Assembly: GCF_044904705.1 (NCBI RefSeq)
Contig: NZ_JADIKL010000004.1
Coordinates: forward strand, 434,001 to 498,000
Direction: 5' to 3'
DNA length: 64,000 nt
DNA from: Rhodanobacter_A agri
GTDB taxonomy: Bacteria > Pseudomonadota > Gammaproteobacteria > Xanthomonadales > Rhodanobacteraceae
Under the pieces are notes generated by a model that was given only the letters and a program-made list of their open reading frames with translations, had not been told where the DNA came from and did no database searches. How positions within the stretch are numbered: the stretch's first letter is position 1; each line of letters starts with the position of its first letter. This document shows, one piece after another, positions 45,401 through 55,395 of this stretch. The position numbers and the translations under genes are program-made.

Positions 45401-46600
45401 TCAGAAGAATGTAGGCATCACTTCCAGCACCCGCAGCGCGTCGTCGACGCGCAGCACCTGCCGCCATTTGTCGAACGTCAGGCAGGGGTGGGAGGCGTCG
45501 AACGAAACGATGTCGCCGATGCGGAGGTCGGCGTCTTCGGGGATCGCGAGCATGGTGTGCTGATCCATCACCTTGCGGGTCGCACAATGCCGCAGCGCAT
45601 GCGCAGGCTCGCCCGGCCGGTGCCGCTGCAGAGGGATCGGCAGGTCGGGGTCGCAGGAGATGTCGCGCTTGCCCATCGCGACGACCGCCAGGCCGGGTTC
45701 GGGCAGCGACTGCACGTGGGCGAACACGGCGAGGGCCGGCTGCAGGTTGCCTTCGAGTTCCGGGTGGCGCGCCTTCACCTCGGCCAGCGCGTCGCGGTAC
45801 GAGCGGTGGTCGTGGACGACATAGCAGCCCGGTCGCAGCACCGGCGTGCAGCGCTCGCGCAGGTCCACCCGATCGAACGCTTCGGCGATCAGGTCGAACC
45901 ATTGCGAACCCGCTGCAGTGACGATCGGCTTGCGGTCGGCGAACGCCCCCGCGTCCATGAGCCCGTGCAAGGTGGCGACGAGTTGGCCGGCATACGCGCG
46001 GATGCGGTCGACCGCATGCTCGCCACCGATCAGTGCTTCATAACCTTCGACACCGCAGAGCGCGATGGCCGGCGCGGCCGCGATGGCATCGACCAGCGCC
46101 GTGAGGGCGGAGGCGTCGCGCACCCCGCAGCGGCCACCGGGCACGCCGAGCTCGATCAGCACATTCAGGGTCAGGCCGCGCTCGCCGAAGAATCGGTCCA
46201 GCGCCGCGACGTTGGCCGCGCTGTCGACCACGCAGCAGTAGTCCGCGCCGCGCCCGATCAGGTCGGCGACGATCGCCATATTGGGCGTGCCGACCAGCTG
46301 GTTCGCCATCAGCAGGCGCGCGACGCCGTGCTCGAAAGCCGCGGCGCACTGCACGGCGGTAGCCAGCGTGATGCCCCAGGCGCCGGCATCGAGCTGGCGG
46401 CGGAACAGTGCGGGCGTCATCGTGGTCTTGCCGTGCGGCGCGAGTTGCGCGCCGTGGTCGTCGGCGTAGCGCTGCATCCAGGCGATGTTGTTGGCCAGCG
46501 GCGAGTCGAAGATTGCCGTGGCCGGCAAGCTCACGTCCTCGAGTAACGATTGACCGGTGATGGGGGCGCCTTTTTCAAGTTGCTGTGCCTGGAATGTCAT
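45401..46600 (-). CDS. DSD1/D-threonine aldolase-like PLP enzyme
   Basis: A 399-residue fold-type III PLP enzyme. The Schiff-base Lys lies in LAPHGKTTMTPALF. The C-terminal domain has DASHPCLTFDKW, whose His and Cys match the zinc ligands of eukaryotic-type D-serine dehydratase. Likely reaction: dehydration of D-serine (pyruvate plus ammonia) or cleavage of D-threonine. No signal peptide is seen, so it is cytoplasmic. The start at 46600 is where the family begins, though no ribosome site is evident; the frame is open upstream. Confidence 0.88.
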   Translation of the reverse strand: MTFQAQQLEKGAPITGQSLLEDVSLPATAIFDSPLANNIAWMQRYADDHGAQLAPHGKTTMTPALFRRQLDAGAWGITLATAVQCAAAFEHGVARLLMANQLVGTPNMAIVADLIGRGADYCCVVDSAANVAALDRFFGERGLTLNVLIELGVPGGRCGVRDASALTALVDAIAAAPAIALCGVEGYEALIGGEHAVDRIRAYAGQLVATLHGLMDAGAFADRKPIVTAAGSQWFDLIAEAFDRVDLRERCTPVLRPGCYVVHDHRSYRDALAEVKARHPELEGNLQPALAVFAHVQSLPEPGLAVVAMGKRDISCDPDLPIPLQRHRPGEPAHALRHCATRKVMDQHTMLAIPEDADLRIGDIVSFDASHPCLTFDKWRQVLRVDDALRVLEVMPTFF

Positions 46601-46927
46601 GGGTTGCGATCTGGTCGGGAGCTGGTAGTCGATGCTGTGATGACCGGGATATTTGCTGCTTGATTTTATGCTCACGGAGCTGGCGTTTAAGGTCGCTGCA
46701 TCGTCCACCATCGCCCATCATCAACGACACGTACCGGATCGAATGGGCATGTTACCCATGTCCTGCTGCGGCGGTGTCTGCTCCTCCCGGTTGGTGCGCT
46801 GCGGCAACGATCATTGCGGCGGCCCCAATGCCTGAGGCCCGGGACTTTTCATCGGTTTTCGTGTAATACATTGCGGATGCAAGTCGACGTGTCGGCTATG
46901 CGCCAGGGGAAAAGGGGGAGGGAATTC
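46601..46927. other. divergent spacer with autotransporter 2 leader
   Basis: These 327 bases separate the DSD1-like gene from the second autotransporter. Apart from the shared leader motif at 46861-46876 no gene or terminator is recognised. Confidence 0.5.
46861..46876 (+). promoter_or_regulatory. motif shared by both autotransporter leaders (copy 2)
   Basis: GTGTAATACATTGCGG is the counterpart of 38377-38392, with one difference. It lies 51 bases before the ATG (49 bases in copy 1). The inverted-repeat partner present in copy 1 is absent. Confidence 0.5.
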
Positions 46928-49900
46928 ATGTCCGATGGGAAGCATGGACTGCGGCCGTGCGCCGTGGCGTTTGCAGTGGCATTCGCGCTGGGGTTGTCGG
47001 GTTGCGGCGGCGGCGGTGGCGGTGGAGGGGCAAACGTCAGACCCACGCCGCCGCCACCGATCGGGGGCAGTGATTTCACTGGGGGCACCGTCAACGTCGA
47101 TGCCGGCAATACCACCGTCTGGCCCGCCGATATAGGAGGCTCGATTGACCTGGTCAAAGGTGGGGCTGGCACGCTGGTGCTGACCGGTACCGACAGCTAC
47201 ACGGGTGGTACCACGATCAGCGCCGGCGCCTTGCAGCTTGGTAACGGCGGCACGACGGGCTGGATCGTTGGCGACGTGACGGACAATGGTTCCCTGGTAT
47301 TCGATCGCAGCGACAACGTGAGTTTCGCGGGCGTCGTCAGCGGCAGTGGTTCGCTGACGCAAGCTGGCACGGGCACGCTGATCCTGACGGGAAACAACAC
47401 GTACACGGGTGGCACCACGATCAGTGTCGGCACCTTGCAGCTCGGCAACGGCGGCACGACAGGCTGGATTGTCGGCGACGTGACGGACAACGGATCTCTG
47501 GTGTTCGATCGCAGCGACAACGTGAATTTCGCGGGCGTCGTCAATGGCAGTGGTTCGCTGACGCAAGCTGGCACGGGCACCCTGACCCTGACGGGAAACG
47601 ACACCTACACCGGCGGCACCACGATCAACGCCGGCACCTTGCAGCTCGGCAACGGCGGCACGACGGGCTGGGTCGTCGGCAACGTGACGGATAACGGTTC
47701 CCTGGTATTCGATCGCAGCGACAACGTGAGCTTCAGCGGCACCGTCAGTGGCAGCGGTTCGTTGACACAGGCCGGTACGGGCAGGCTGACCCTGACGGGA
47801 AACAACACGTACACGGGTGGCACCACGATCAGCGCCGGCACCTTGCAGCTTGGCAACGGCGGCACGACAGGCTGGGTCGTCGGCAACGTGACGGATAACG
47901 GTTCCCTGGTATTCGATCGCAGCGACAATGTGAGTTTCGCGGGCGTCGTCAGTGGCAGTGGTTCGCTGACGCAGGCTGGCACGGGCACGCTGACCCTGAC
48001 GGGAAACAACACGTACACGGGTGGCACCACGATCAGTGCCGGCACCTTGCAACTCGGCAACGGCGGCACGACAGGGTGGGTCGTCGGCGACGTGACGGAC
48101 AACGGTTCCCTGGTGTTCGATCGCAGCGACAACATGAGTTTCGCGGGCGTCGTCAGTGGCAGTGGTTCACTGACGCAGGCTGGCACGGGCACGCTGACCC
48201 TGACGGGAGGCAATACCTACGCCGGCATCACGAAGATCAGTGCGGGCACGCTTGCGCTGACGGGCAACGGCAGCGTGGCAAGTTCCAGCGGGGTGAACGA
48301 TACCGGCACGTTTGACATATTGGGCACGAGCAATGGCACGACGATTGCGAGCCTGTCCGGTGATGGTACGGTGATGTTGGGCTCAAAGACGCTGACGTTG
48401 AGCAACGCCGCTGACACGTTCGGCGGTGTCATCTCAGGCACCGGTGGCCTGACGCTAACGGGGGGCACGGAAATACTGACGGGTGCGAACACGTACACCG
48501 GCGGTACAGCGATCAGCGACGGCACTTTGCAACTCGGCGGTGGTGGCACGACAGGCTGGGTTGTCGGCGATGTCACGAACAACGGCATCCTGGTGTTCGA
48601 CCGCAGCGACAATCTGATCTTCACCGACATCGTGAGTGGCGGTGGCTCGCTGGTTCAGGCTGGCACAGGTACGTTGACCTTGACGGGAAGCAACACCTAC
48701 TCCGGTGGTACCACGATCAGTGCTGGCATCTTGCAGCTCGGCAGCGGTGGCACGGCAGGATCGATCACTGGTGGCGTAACGGACAACGGTTCTCTGGTGT
48801 TTGATCGCAGCGACAACGTTAGCTTTAGTGGCGTGATCAGCGGCGGTGGCTCGCTGACGCAGGTCGGTACGGGTACGTTGACGCTGGATGGCAACAGCAG
48901 CAGCTTCATCGGGAGTAGCACGGTAGCTGCAGGGACGCTGGTGGTCGGCAGCGCCGCCAACAACGGCGCAGCGTTAGGTGGCAACGTGACGGTGGATGCC
49001 AGCGCCACGCTGCGCGGCCACGGCACGATCGGCGGCAATGTCGATGTCCTGTTTGGCGGCATCGTGACTCCGGGTGACTCCATCGGCACGCTCACCGTCA
49101 ACGGCAACTTCACCGCTGCGCAAGGCAGCCTGATGGATTTCGCTTTTGGCGCGCCGGGAGCAAATTTCCACCAGGCCGCCGGCACTGGCGACAACGTGAT
49201 TGTGGGCGGCAACCTCATCCTCAACGGTGCCACGCTCAACGTCACTAATACGGGTGGCATGGGGCCGGGCTTATACAACATCTTTAGCTACGGCGGCACC
49301 TTGACTGAGACGAACGGCGGCCTGCGCCTGGGTAGCACGGCTGGCCAGACACTGTTCCTGCAGCACCTGACGGCATCGAAGCAAATCAATCTCGTGAATA
49401 CCACGGGATACACGGTGCACTTCTGGAATGCGAACGGGCAGGCCAGCGGCACGCAGATAGGCGGTGGCAGCGGTACCTGGTCTGCAACATCGCAAGTGTG
49501 GACGGATATAACCGGTGCCGTGCCGAACGGCCCAATGTCGCCACAGCCGAGTTTCGCGGTCTTCGCTGGCGCGCCGGGCACGGTAACGGTGGATGATGGC
49601 GCAGGCAACGTCAGCGCCACCGGCCTGCAGTTCGCGGTGGATGGCTATACGCTTACAGGCAGCACTCTGACACTGGTGAGCACTATCACCAATGGCTTCG
49701 CCAGCCAGCCGTTCATCAACGTGGGGAACGGCACCAGTGCCGGTGCTGGCATGACGGCGACGATAGCCAACGTGCTGGTCGGCACAAACGGATTCAACAA
49801 GACCGACTTCGGCACGCTGGTGCTGACTGGCGCCAACACCTATGGCGGCATAACCCAAGTGAACGGCGGTGCACTTGAGATCGCGCCGGGTGGCGTACCC

Positions 49901-52381
49901 GGTAGCGGCCAAGTGGTGGTGGACGACAGTTCCAACCAGGCTTCGACGCTGCGGGTGGACAATGGTGCGTCGCTACCCAATCTCGTCGTGCTGAGCAACG
50001 GCGGAATGCTGGACAATGCCGGTACGCTCAACGACCCCGCCAGCGGTTACACGGTGGTATCAGACATCGGTACGGCGACCGTCAGCAATACGGGCACTAT
50101 CACGGGCATCCAGACCGCCGTGGGGCTGTCGTATGGCGGCTCCATCAACAACACAGGCACCATCACGGGCAACATAGATGGCGCGTCGCTGACGGGCGGC
50201 GGTTCGATCAGCAATATCGGCGGCACCATTACAGGCACCAGCAGGACCGGCGTGACGCTGACGGGCGGTGGTTTGATCAGCAATGTTGGCGGCACCATCA
50301 GTGGTGGCATCACGGGGGTATCCATCGCAGTAGCCGCCGGTAGCCTTGTTAACAATAACGGCGGCATCATCCGAGGTCCGGCGGACGGCGTCCTGGTGGT
50401 AAACGGTGGCACGATCACCAATGGCGCTGGCTCGTTGATCGAAACCACCGGTACTACCTCCGGCGACTGCAACGCCAGTGGCGATTGCGCCATCTTCGTG
50501 CCCGCGTCCTGGCCGACGTCGGGAAGCAATGGCGGTCCGCTGAGTCTGAGCAACGCCGGCAGTATTGTCGGCAACGTGCAGTTATTCATGGGTGCTGCCA
50601 ATACCGTCGAGTTGACCGCAGGGGGTTCCATTCAGGGCGATCTGTCGATTGGCACCAGTACGCAGTCGACGCTGACATTGGACGGTGACAACGCAACACC
50701 GCAGTTGTATTCGCATGCTGTCACCGGTACTACGACCTTCGCCGGAAACCTCGTCAAGAGCGGTAGTGGCACCTGGGTCATCGATAACAGCGCTCTCCAG
50801 AACGTAGTCGATACATCCGTCAATGCCGGGACGTTGCGCGCAACTCAAATGCTCTCGGGCGAAGTAACCGTAGGTGCTTCAGGCAACCTCGATGCGGTGC
50901 CCGGCGTGGTCGGGGATCTATCCAATGTCGGGAGAGTCGCCGTTCACGGCGGTGATTCCACTGTTGGCGGCAATTACACCCAGGCATCCACGGGCACATT
51001 GGCCGTCAGCTTGGGTAGCAAGCTCGCCGTGACCGGTACGGCTACACTCAATGGCGGCACGCTGGAGGTGACCGGTGCTGACAGCGGGTACGTGGCCAAC
51101 ACCCACACCGACGTCCTTACCGCGACAGGAAGCCTGACCGGCACTTTCGCCCAACTGGTCAAGGACACCGGTGTCGTGTTCACTGCGACCACCATCCAGT
51201 ACGACGCCAACAGCGCCTGGCTGGATACCACCGGCCTCAACGTGACCACTGCAGCGGCAGGTGCCGGCGTGAGCTATACGCCGGCTTCCATGCAAAGCGC
51301 GCTGCGCGTGCAGGCTGCCTTTGAGCAGATCGACAGCAAGATCGCGACCAACAATCTTTCAGGTGTTCCTGGCGATTTCCTGCATGCCGCAGGCCAGTTC
51401 CAGCAGGCGCCCACCTTGCAGGCCGCACAGGCTTCGCTGCAAAGCCTGTCCGGCGAGTTGCACGCAGCCAGCGCGGCGATGACCTTCGAAGCCATCGATG
51501 CGTCCAGCTGCGCGTTGTCTGATCGCTTCGATAGCCTCTTGGGCAAGCGCTCCAGTTTCGGCGTGTGGACACAGAGCCTCGACGTCGGGGGCGACATGGC
51601 ACGCACCGGTTATGACGGTGTCGGGTTCCAGTTGAACGGCTGGCTGGTTGGTAGCGACCGCGAGATTGGCCACTCCGGGGTGGCGGGTTTTGCATTCGGC
51701 CAGAGCCAAGGTAGGCAACAGGCAGACCAGGGTTTCGGCCGCGACAACAACCGCAGTACCGAGAGCATGGTGTACGCGGGTTGGCTCAACGGCAATTGGT
51801 ATACGCAGGGGCGTGTCGGTTTTGGCCATTTCCAGCAGGATGTCAACCGACAGATCCTGTTGGGTTATAGCGCGCAAGGTGTTTCAACCCAGTACAGCGG
51901 CAACTACGGTGTGGCCTACGGTGAGAGTGGCTTGTACCTGAACTATGGCGGTACCCACATCACACCTTTCGTCGATGTGGAGTATGCAAGCATCGATCGT
52001 GGTGGTTTCGCCGAGCAGGGTGCTGGCGGCTTTGGCCTGCGCAGCGGTACTCAGGCTCTGGATCGATGGCAATCAGGCCTCGGCGTGCGCGCCGACCGCC
52101 GGTGGGATCTTGGCGATGGTCGTGCCGTGAACCTTGGTGCGCATGCGCAATGGCAGCGTACCTTGGCTTCACATGGTGACGTATTCGACGCTAGCTTCGT
52201 TGGCTTGCAGCAATGGCAGCCGCTGACCGGTATCGGCCTGTCGCGCTACAGCGCCCTGTTCGGTTTCAAGTTGGACGCGACCCTGTCGGCGCGTACGATG
52301 CTGAATTTCGGCTACGACTACGAAATGGGCCAGCGTGTCAGTGCGCAGATGTTGTCGGCGCGCCTCAACGTGGCGTTCTGA
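46928..52381 (+). CDS. lipidated autotransporter with beta-strand repeats (copy 2)
   Basis: A 1817-residue paralogue of the autotransporter at 38442-42947. The signal peptide ends in LSGC (Cys26) and is followed by eight Gly and a Pro-rich linker, as in surface lipoproteins. Five tandem 68-residue repeats (47221-48240) are almost identical; further degenerate repeats follow. A middle region (about 650-960) has a different beta-helical make-up (GHGTIGGNVDV, PGDSIGTLTVNGNF). The barrel occupies about 1541-1817 and ends in LNVAF. A GGGAGGG ribosome site precedes the ATG. A surface adhesin role is likely. Confidence 0.9.
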   Translation: MSDGKHGLRPCAVAFAVAFALGLSGCGGGGGGGGANVRPTPPPPIGGSDFTGGTVNVDAGNTTVWPADIGGSIDLVKGGAGTLVLTGTDSYTGGTTISAGALQLGNGGTTGWIVGDVTDNGSLVFDRSDNVSFAGVVSGSGSLTQAGTGTLILTGNNTYTGGTTISVGTLQLGNGGTTGWIVGDVTDNGSLVFDRSDNVNFAGVVNGSGSLTQAGTGTLTLTGNDTYTGGTTINAGTLQLGNGGTTGWVVGNVTDNGSLVFDRSDNVSFSGTVSGSGSLTQAGTGRLTLTGNNTYTGGTTISAGTLQLGNGGTTGWVVGNVTDNGSLVFDRSDNVSFAGVVSGSGSLTQAGTGTLTLTGNNTYTGGTTISAGTLQLGNGGTTGWVVGDVTDNGSLVFDRSDNMSFAGVVSGSGSLTQAGTGTLTLTGGNTYAGITKISAGTLALTGNGSVASSSGVNDTGTFDILGTSNGTTIASLSGDGTVMLGSKTLTLSNAADTFGGVISGTGGLTLTGGTEILTGANTYTGGTAISDGTLQLGGGGTTGWVVGDVTNNGILVFDRSDNLIFTDIVSGGGSLVQAGTGTLTLTGSNTYSGGTTISAGILQLGSGGTAGSITGGVTDNGSLVFDRSDNVSFSGVISGGGSLTQVGTGTLTLDGNSSSFIGSSTVAAGTLVVGSAANNGAALGGNVTVDASATLRGHGTIGGNVDVLFGGIVTPGDSIGTLTVNGNFTAAQGSLMDFAFGAPGANFHQAAGTGDNVIVGGNLILNGATLNVTNTGGMGPGLYNIFSYGGTLTETNGGLRLGSTAGQTLFLQHLTASKQINLVNTTGYTVHFWNANGQASGTQIGGGSGTWSATSQVWTDITGAVPNGPMSPQPSFAVFAGAPGTVTVDDGAGNVSATGLQFAVDGYTLTGSTLTLVSTITNGFASQPFINVGNGTSAGAGMTATIANVLVGTNGFNKTDFGTLVLTGANTYGGITQVNGGALEIAPGGVPGSGQVVVDDSSNQASTLRVDNGASLPNLVVLSNGGMLDNAGTLNDPASGYTVVSDIGTATVSNTGTITGIQTAVGLSYGGSINNTGTITGNIDGASLTGGGSISNIGGTITGTSRTGVTLTGGGLISNVGGTISGGITGVSIAVAAGSLVNNNGGIIRGPADGVLVVNGGTITNGAGSLIETTGTTSGDCNASGDCAIFVPASWPTSGSNGGPLSLSNAGSIVGNVQLFMGAANTVELTAGGSIQGDLSIGTSTQSTLTLDGDNATPQLYSHAVTGTTTFAGNLVKSGSGTWVIDNSALQNVVDTSVNAGTLRATQMLSGEVTVGASGNLDAVPGVVGDLSNVGRVAVHGGDSTVGGNYTQASTGTLAVSLGSKLAVTGTATLNGGTLEVTGADSGYVANTHTDVLTATGSLTGTFAQLVKDTGVVFTATTIQYDANSAWLDTTGLNVTTAAAGAGVSYTPASMQSALRVQAAFEQIDSKIATNNLSGVPGDFLHAAGQFQQAPTLQAAQASLQSLSGELHAASAAMTFEAIDASSCALSDRFDSLLGKRSSFGVWTQSLDVGGDMARTGYDGVGFQLNGWLVGSDREIGHSGVAGFAFGQSQGRQQADQGFGRDNNRSTESMVYAGWLNGNWYTQGRVGFGHFQQDVNRQILLGYSAQGVSTQYSGNYGVAYGESGLYLNYGGTHITPFVDVEYASIDRGGFAEQGAGGFGLRSGTQALDRWQSGLGVRADRRWDLGDGRAVNLGAHAQWQRTLASHGDVFDASFVGLQQWQPLTGIGLSRYSALFGFKLDATLSARTMLNFGYDYEMGQRVSAQMLSARLNVAF
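47221..48240 (+). repeat. five tandem 204-bp coding repeats
   Basis: Landmark ATCAG/ATCAA positions end at 47220, 47424, 47628, 47832, 48036 and 48240, exactly 204 bp apart. Units differ by few bases and stay in frame (68 residues each). Copies of the same period occur in the first autotransporter (39202, 39406, 39610, 39814). Confidence 0.9.
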
Positions 52382-52552
52382 CGCCACCGACTTTGTCGCG
52401 GACAAACCGGGGTGCTGCGGCAGCGCCCCTGGTGCAACGGATGCCGGAGACTGCTTGGCGCATGGCGGACAAATGGAGCGGGCGATAGTTGCTGCCGGCT
52501 GTGGTGCCTGCATACACCACTGCGACATGCGCTCGTGGGTTGTTCCAGCTCG

Positions 52553-52990
52553 TCATGCGCCCTGTGCCCGCACCCACTGCACGATGCCCGCGGCCTGCAT
52601 CGCGCCGGCCTGGCGCGCGACTTCGCGGCCCCTCCTGAACAGCGCCAGGGTGGGGATGCTGCGGATGGCGTAACGGTTGCCTAGCGCCTGTTCGGCGTCG
52701 GTGTCGACCTTGAGCAGGCGTACGCGCGGCTCGAGCTGCGCGGCGGCCTGCGTGAAGTGCGGCGCCATCATCTGGCAGGGGCCGCACCACGTCGCCCAGA
52801 AATCCACCAGCACGGGGATGTCGTTGCGGGTGATGTGCTTCTGGAAGCCGGCCTCGTCGACGGCCAGCGGATGGCCGGTGAACAGTGGCTGGTGACACTG
52901 GCCGCAGGTGGGCGATGCAGCCAGGCGGTCGGTCGGCACGCGATTCACGGCCTGGCAGTGCGGGCACACAAGATGCGACATGTCGCTCAT
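52553..52990 (-). CDS. trxC: thioredoxin 2 (zinc-containing)
   Basis: A 145-residue thioredoxin 2. The N-terminal zinc site has CPHC (9-12) and CGQC (29-32); the thioredoxin domain has the redox motif WCGPC (68-72) and the cis-Pro in IRSIPTLALF. Length and layout match TrxC, a cytoplasmic disulfide reductase tuned to oxidative stress. GAGG is upstream of the ATG at 52990. Confidence 0.95.
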   Translation of the reverse strand: MSDMSHLVCPHCQAVNRVPTDRLAASPTCGQCHQPLFTGHPLAVDEAGFQKHITRNDIPVLVDFWATWCGPCQMMAPHFTQAAAQLEPRVRLLKVDTDAEQALGNRYAIRSIPTLALFRRGREVARQAGAMQAAGIVQWVRAQGA

Positions 52991-53204
52991 GGCATGAACC
53001 TCGCGGACAAGGAGAGAGTTGCACGGACATGGGGGCGGCGGTGTCCGTATCAAAGCGACGACGCTTCTGACGGGGACGCGAGGTGGTTTCCGCTCGACTC
53101 GCCGAAGACGCCGCTCATCCCTCAATGCGCAACTCCCATCCCGGCGGGTTGGGATCGGCTTTTGGCGTGGTCCAGCATGACGGATTCCGAATCGTGGGTG
53201 ACGC

Positions 53205-54350
53205 ATGAAGGCCGTGGCCAAAACCTTGTTCGCATGCTTCCTGGTCGTCGCATGCATCGCGCGGGAAGCCTGGCCACAATCGCCTGCGCCATCTTTCGAT
53301 CTGCGCTTGCTCGACGCGCCGCATGCGGTGGACACCGATACCGGGACGCAGGTATTCCAGGAATTGCATCTGGCCAATTTCGCGGCCGTGCCATTGCGCC
53401 TATCCCGCGTCGACGTGGTGGATGCAGGGAATGGACATGTGCTGGCGATCTTCGCTGGCGAGGTGCTGCGGCAGCGGTTCGCACTGATCGGCGTGCCAGC
53501 CGCCGTGCGCGATCCCGTCGTCCCGCCGGGGCGGCATGGCGTGGTCTACATCGAATGGACCTTGCAAGGCAGCCATCCGCGAGTAATCGAACACATGGTG
53601 ACGTACACGGTGCCGCCGGATACGGCGGCAATCGGCTTGTGGGGTGCGCGTACAGCGGTGTCGTATGCCAGCGGGGTTGCGTTGGGGCCGCCATTGCGCG
53701 GAGGCCCCTGGGTCGCGGTCCATGGAGCCGGTTGGGCCAATGGCCATCGCCGCGTCTTCAACACGGTCGATGGCGCGGCGCGTATTCCGGGGCGCTTCGC
53801 CGTCGACTGGGTGCGCGTCGATGACGCCGGGCATCTCGCGCGGGGAGATCGGAATCTGCCGCGCAACTGGTTGGGCTATGGCGCCGGCGTGCTGGCTGTG
53901 GCCGATGCCACCGTGGCGGCTGTGCGCGACGGTATGACCGAGGCTGCAAGCGTGTCCGGGAATCCCAAACATTCACTGGCGGAGGATGCGGGCAACTATG
54001 TGGCGATCCGCCTGGACGACGGCCGGTACGCGTTCTATGAGCACTTGCGGCCCGGCAGTATCGCGGTCAGGCCGGGCCAGCGTGTGCATCGCGGCGAGGT
54101 GCTTGGCGCGTTGGGCTTCACCGGCGCATCCACCGGCCCGCACCTACACTTCCATATAGCTGGCGGGCCATCCCCGACCGGGGCGGAAGGGCTCCCTTTC
54201 GCGTTCGACGCATTCGACCTGCTGGGCCGCTACGAGGATCTGAGCCAGCTCGACAAAGCAGGCTGGACGCCCAGGCGCGCGGACGAAGCCGGTCGGCGAC
54301 TGGACGAATGGCCGGCGGAGAACGCGGTCGTCCGGTTTCCGGACCAATGA
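53205..54350 (+). CDS. exported M23-type metallopeptidase
   Basis: A 381-residue exported protein. After the signal peptide a beta-rich N-terminal region (about 30-180) precedes an M23 (LytM) domain: RFAVDWVRVD supplies the Asp and GPHLHFHI the HxH zinc ligands; YEHLRPGSI contains another conserved His. M23 enzymes cut peptidoglycan cross-links or Gly-rich peptides. The first zinc-ligand His of the usual HxxxD motif is not obvious, so activity is likely but not certain. The gene is convergent with pyrC, 7 bases away. Confidence 0.82.
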   Translation: MKAVAKTLFACFLVVACIAREAWPQSPAPSFDLRLLDAPHAVDTDTGTQVFQELHLANFAAVPLRLSRVDVVDAGNGHVLAIFAGEVLRQRFALIGVPAAVRDPVVPPGRHGVVYIEWTLQGSHPRVIEHMVTYTVPPDTAAIGLWGARTAVSYASGVALGPPLRGGPWVAVHGAGWANGHRRVFNTVDGAARIPGRFAVDWVRVDDAGHLARGDRNLPRNWLGYGAGVLAVADATVAAVRDGMTEAASVSGNPKHSLAEDAGNYVAIRLDDGRYAFYEHLRPGSIAVRPGQRVHRGEVLGALGFTGASTGPHLHFHIAGGPSPTGAEGLPFAFDAFDLLGRYEDLSQLDKAGWTPRRADEAGRRLDEWPAENAVVRFPDQ

Positions 54351-54357
54351 AAGCTGC

Positions 54358-55395
54358 TCAGGTGATCGACCACGCGATGGCCTGCCCCGCCCGGAACGGA
54401 ATGCAATGGCTGTCGCCGAAGGGCAGGGTATCGGGCACCGTCCAGGACTTGCGCTCCAACACGATCGTGTCGGTGTTGCGCGGCAGGCCGTAGAAATCCG
54501 GGCCGTGGAAGCTGGCGAAGGCTTCCAGCTGGTCCAGCTTGCCGGCCTGCTCGAATGCTTCGGCGTACAGCTCGATGGCGGCGTGCGCGGTGTAGATGCC
54601 GGCGCAACCGCAGGCAGCCTCCTTGGCTTGCTGCGCATGCGGCGCGCTGTCGGTGCCGAGGAAGAAGTGGGGGTCGCCGCTGGTGGCCGCTTCCACCAGG
54701 GCCTGGCGGTGCGTCTCGCGCTTCAGCACGGGCAGGCAGTAATAGTGTGGCCGGATGCCGCCTTCGAAGATCGCGTTGCGGTTGAGCAGCAGGTGGTGCG
54801 CGGTGATGGTGGCGCCCACGTGGGCCGGCGCTTCGCGGATGAAGTCCACCGCGGCGCCCGTGGTGATGTGTTCCAGCACCATGCGCAGCTCCGGGAAGCG
54901 TGCGCGCAGCGGGATCAGGTGACGCTCGATGAAGGCGTGTTCGCGATCGAAGATGTCCACGGTCGGATCGGTGACCTCGCCATGCATCAGCAGCGGTAGG
55001 CCGTGCCGTTCCATCGCCTCCAGCACGGGATAGACGTGCGCCAGGTCGCGCACGCCGGCCTGCGAGTTGGTGGTGGCGCCGGCGGGGTAGTACTTCACCG
55101 CGAACACGGTGCCGCTGGCCTTGGCGCGTGCGATCTCCTCGGGCGTGGTGGCCTCGGTGAGGTAAAGCGTCATCAGCGGCTGGAAGCGCGTGCCTGCCGG
55201 CAGGCCGGCGAGGATGCGTCGGCGATAGTCCTCGGCCTGGGCCACCGTGGTCACCGGCGGCTTGAGGTTGGGCATCACGATGGCGCGCGCGAACTGCCGC
55301 GCGGTGTCGGCCACCACCGAACCCAGAGCGGCGCCGTCGCGCAGGTGCAGGTGCCAATCGTCCGGACGGATGATTTCGAGGCGCGTGGACGACAT
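54358..55395 (-). CDS. pyrC: dihydroorotase
   Basis: A 345-residue class II dihydroorotase that closes carbamoyl-aspartate to dihydroorotate in pyrimidine synthesis. Visible: the zinc HxH in DDWHLHLRDG, the carboxylated Lys in VFAVKYYPAG, His in LLMHGEV and LEHITT, and the catalytic Asp in LGTDSAPH. Length is normal for PyrC. The ATG at 55395 starts the domain exactly; the frame is open upstream without ribosome site. Confidence 0.95.
   Translation of the reverse strand: MSSTRLEIIRPDDWHLHLRDGAALGSVVADTARQFARAIVMPNLKPPVTTVAQAEDYRRRILAGLPAGTRFQPLMTLYLTEATTPEEIARAKASGTVFAVKYYPAGATTNSQAGVRDLAHVYPVLEAMERHGLPLLMHGEVTDPTVDIFDREHAFIERHLIPLRARFPELRMVLEHITTGAAVDFIREAPAHVGATITAHHLLLNRNAIFEGGIRPHYYCLPVLKRETHRQALVEAATSGDPHFFLGTDSAPHAQQAKEAACGCAGIYTAHAAIELYAEAFEQAGKLDQLEAFASFHGPDFYGLPRNTDTIVLERKSWTVPDTLPFGDSHCIPFRAGQAIAWSIT

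Noticed and set aside
47221..48240. Regular repeats considered as a CRISPR array
   Set aside because: The period is 204 bp, there are no unique spacers, and the repeats are coding and in frame within an autotransporter.
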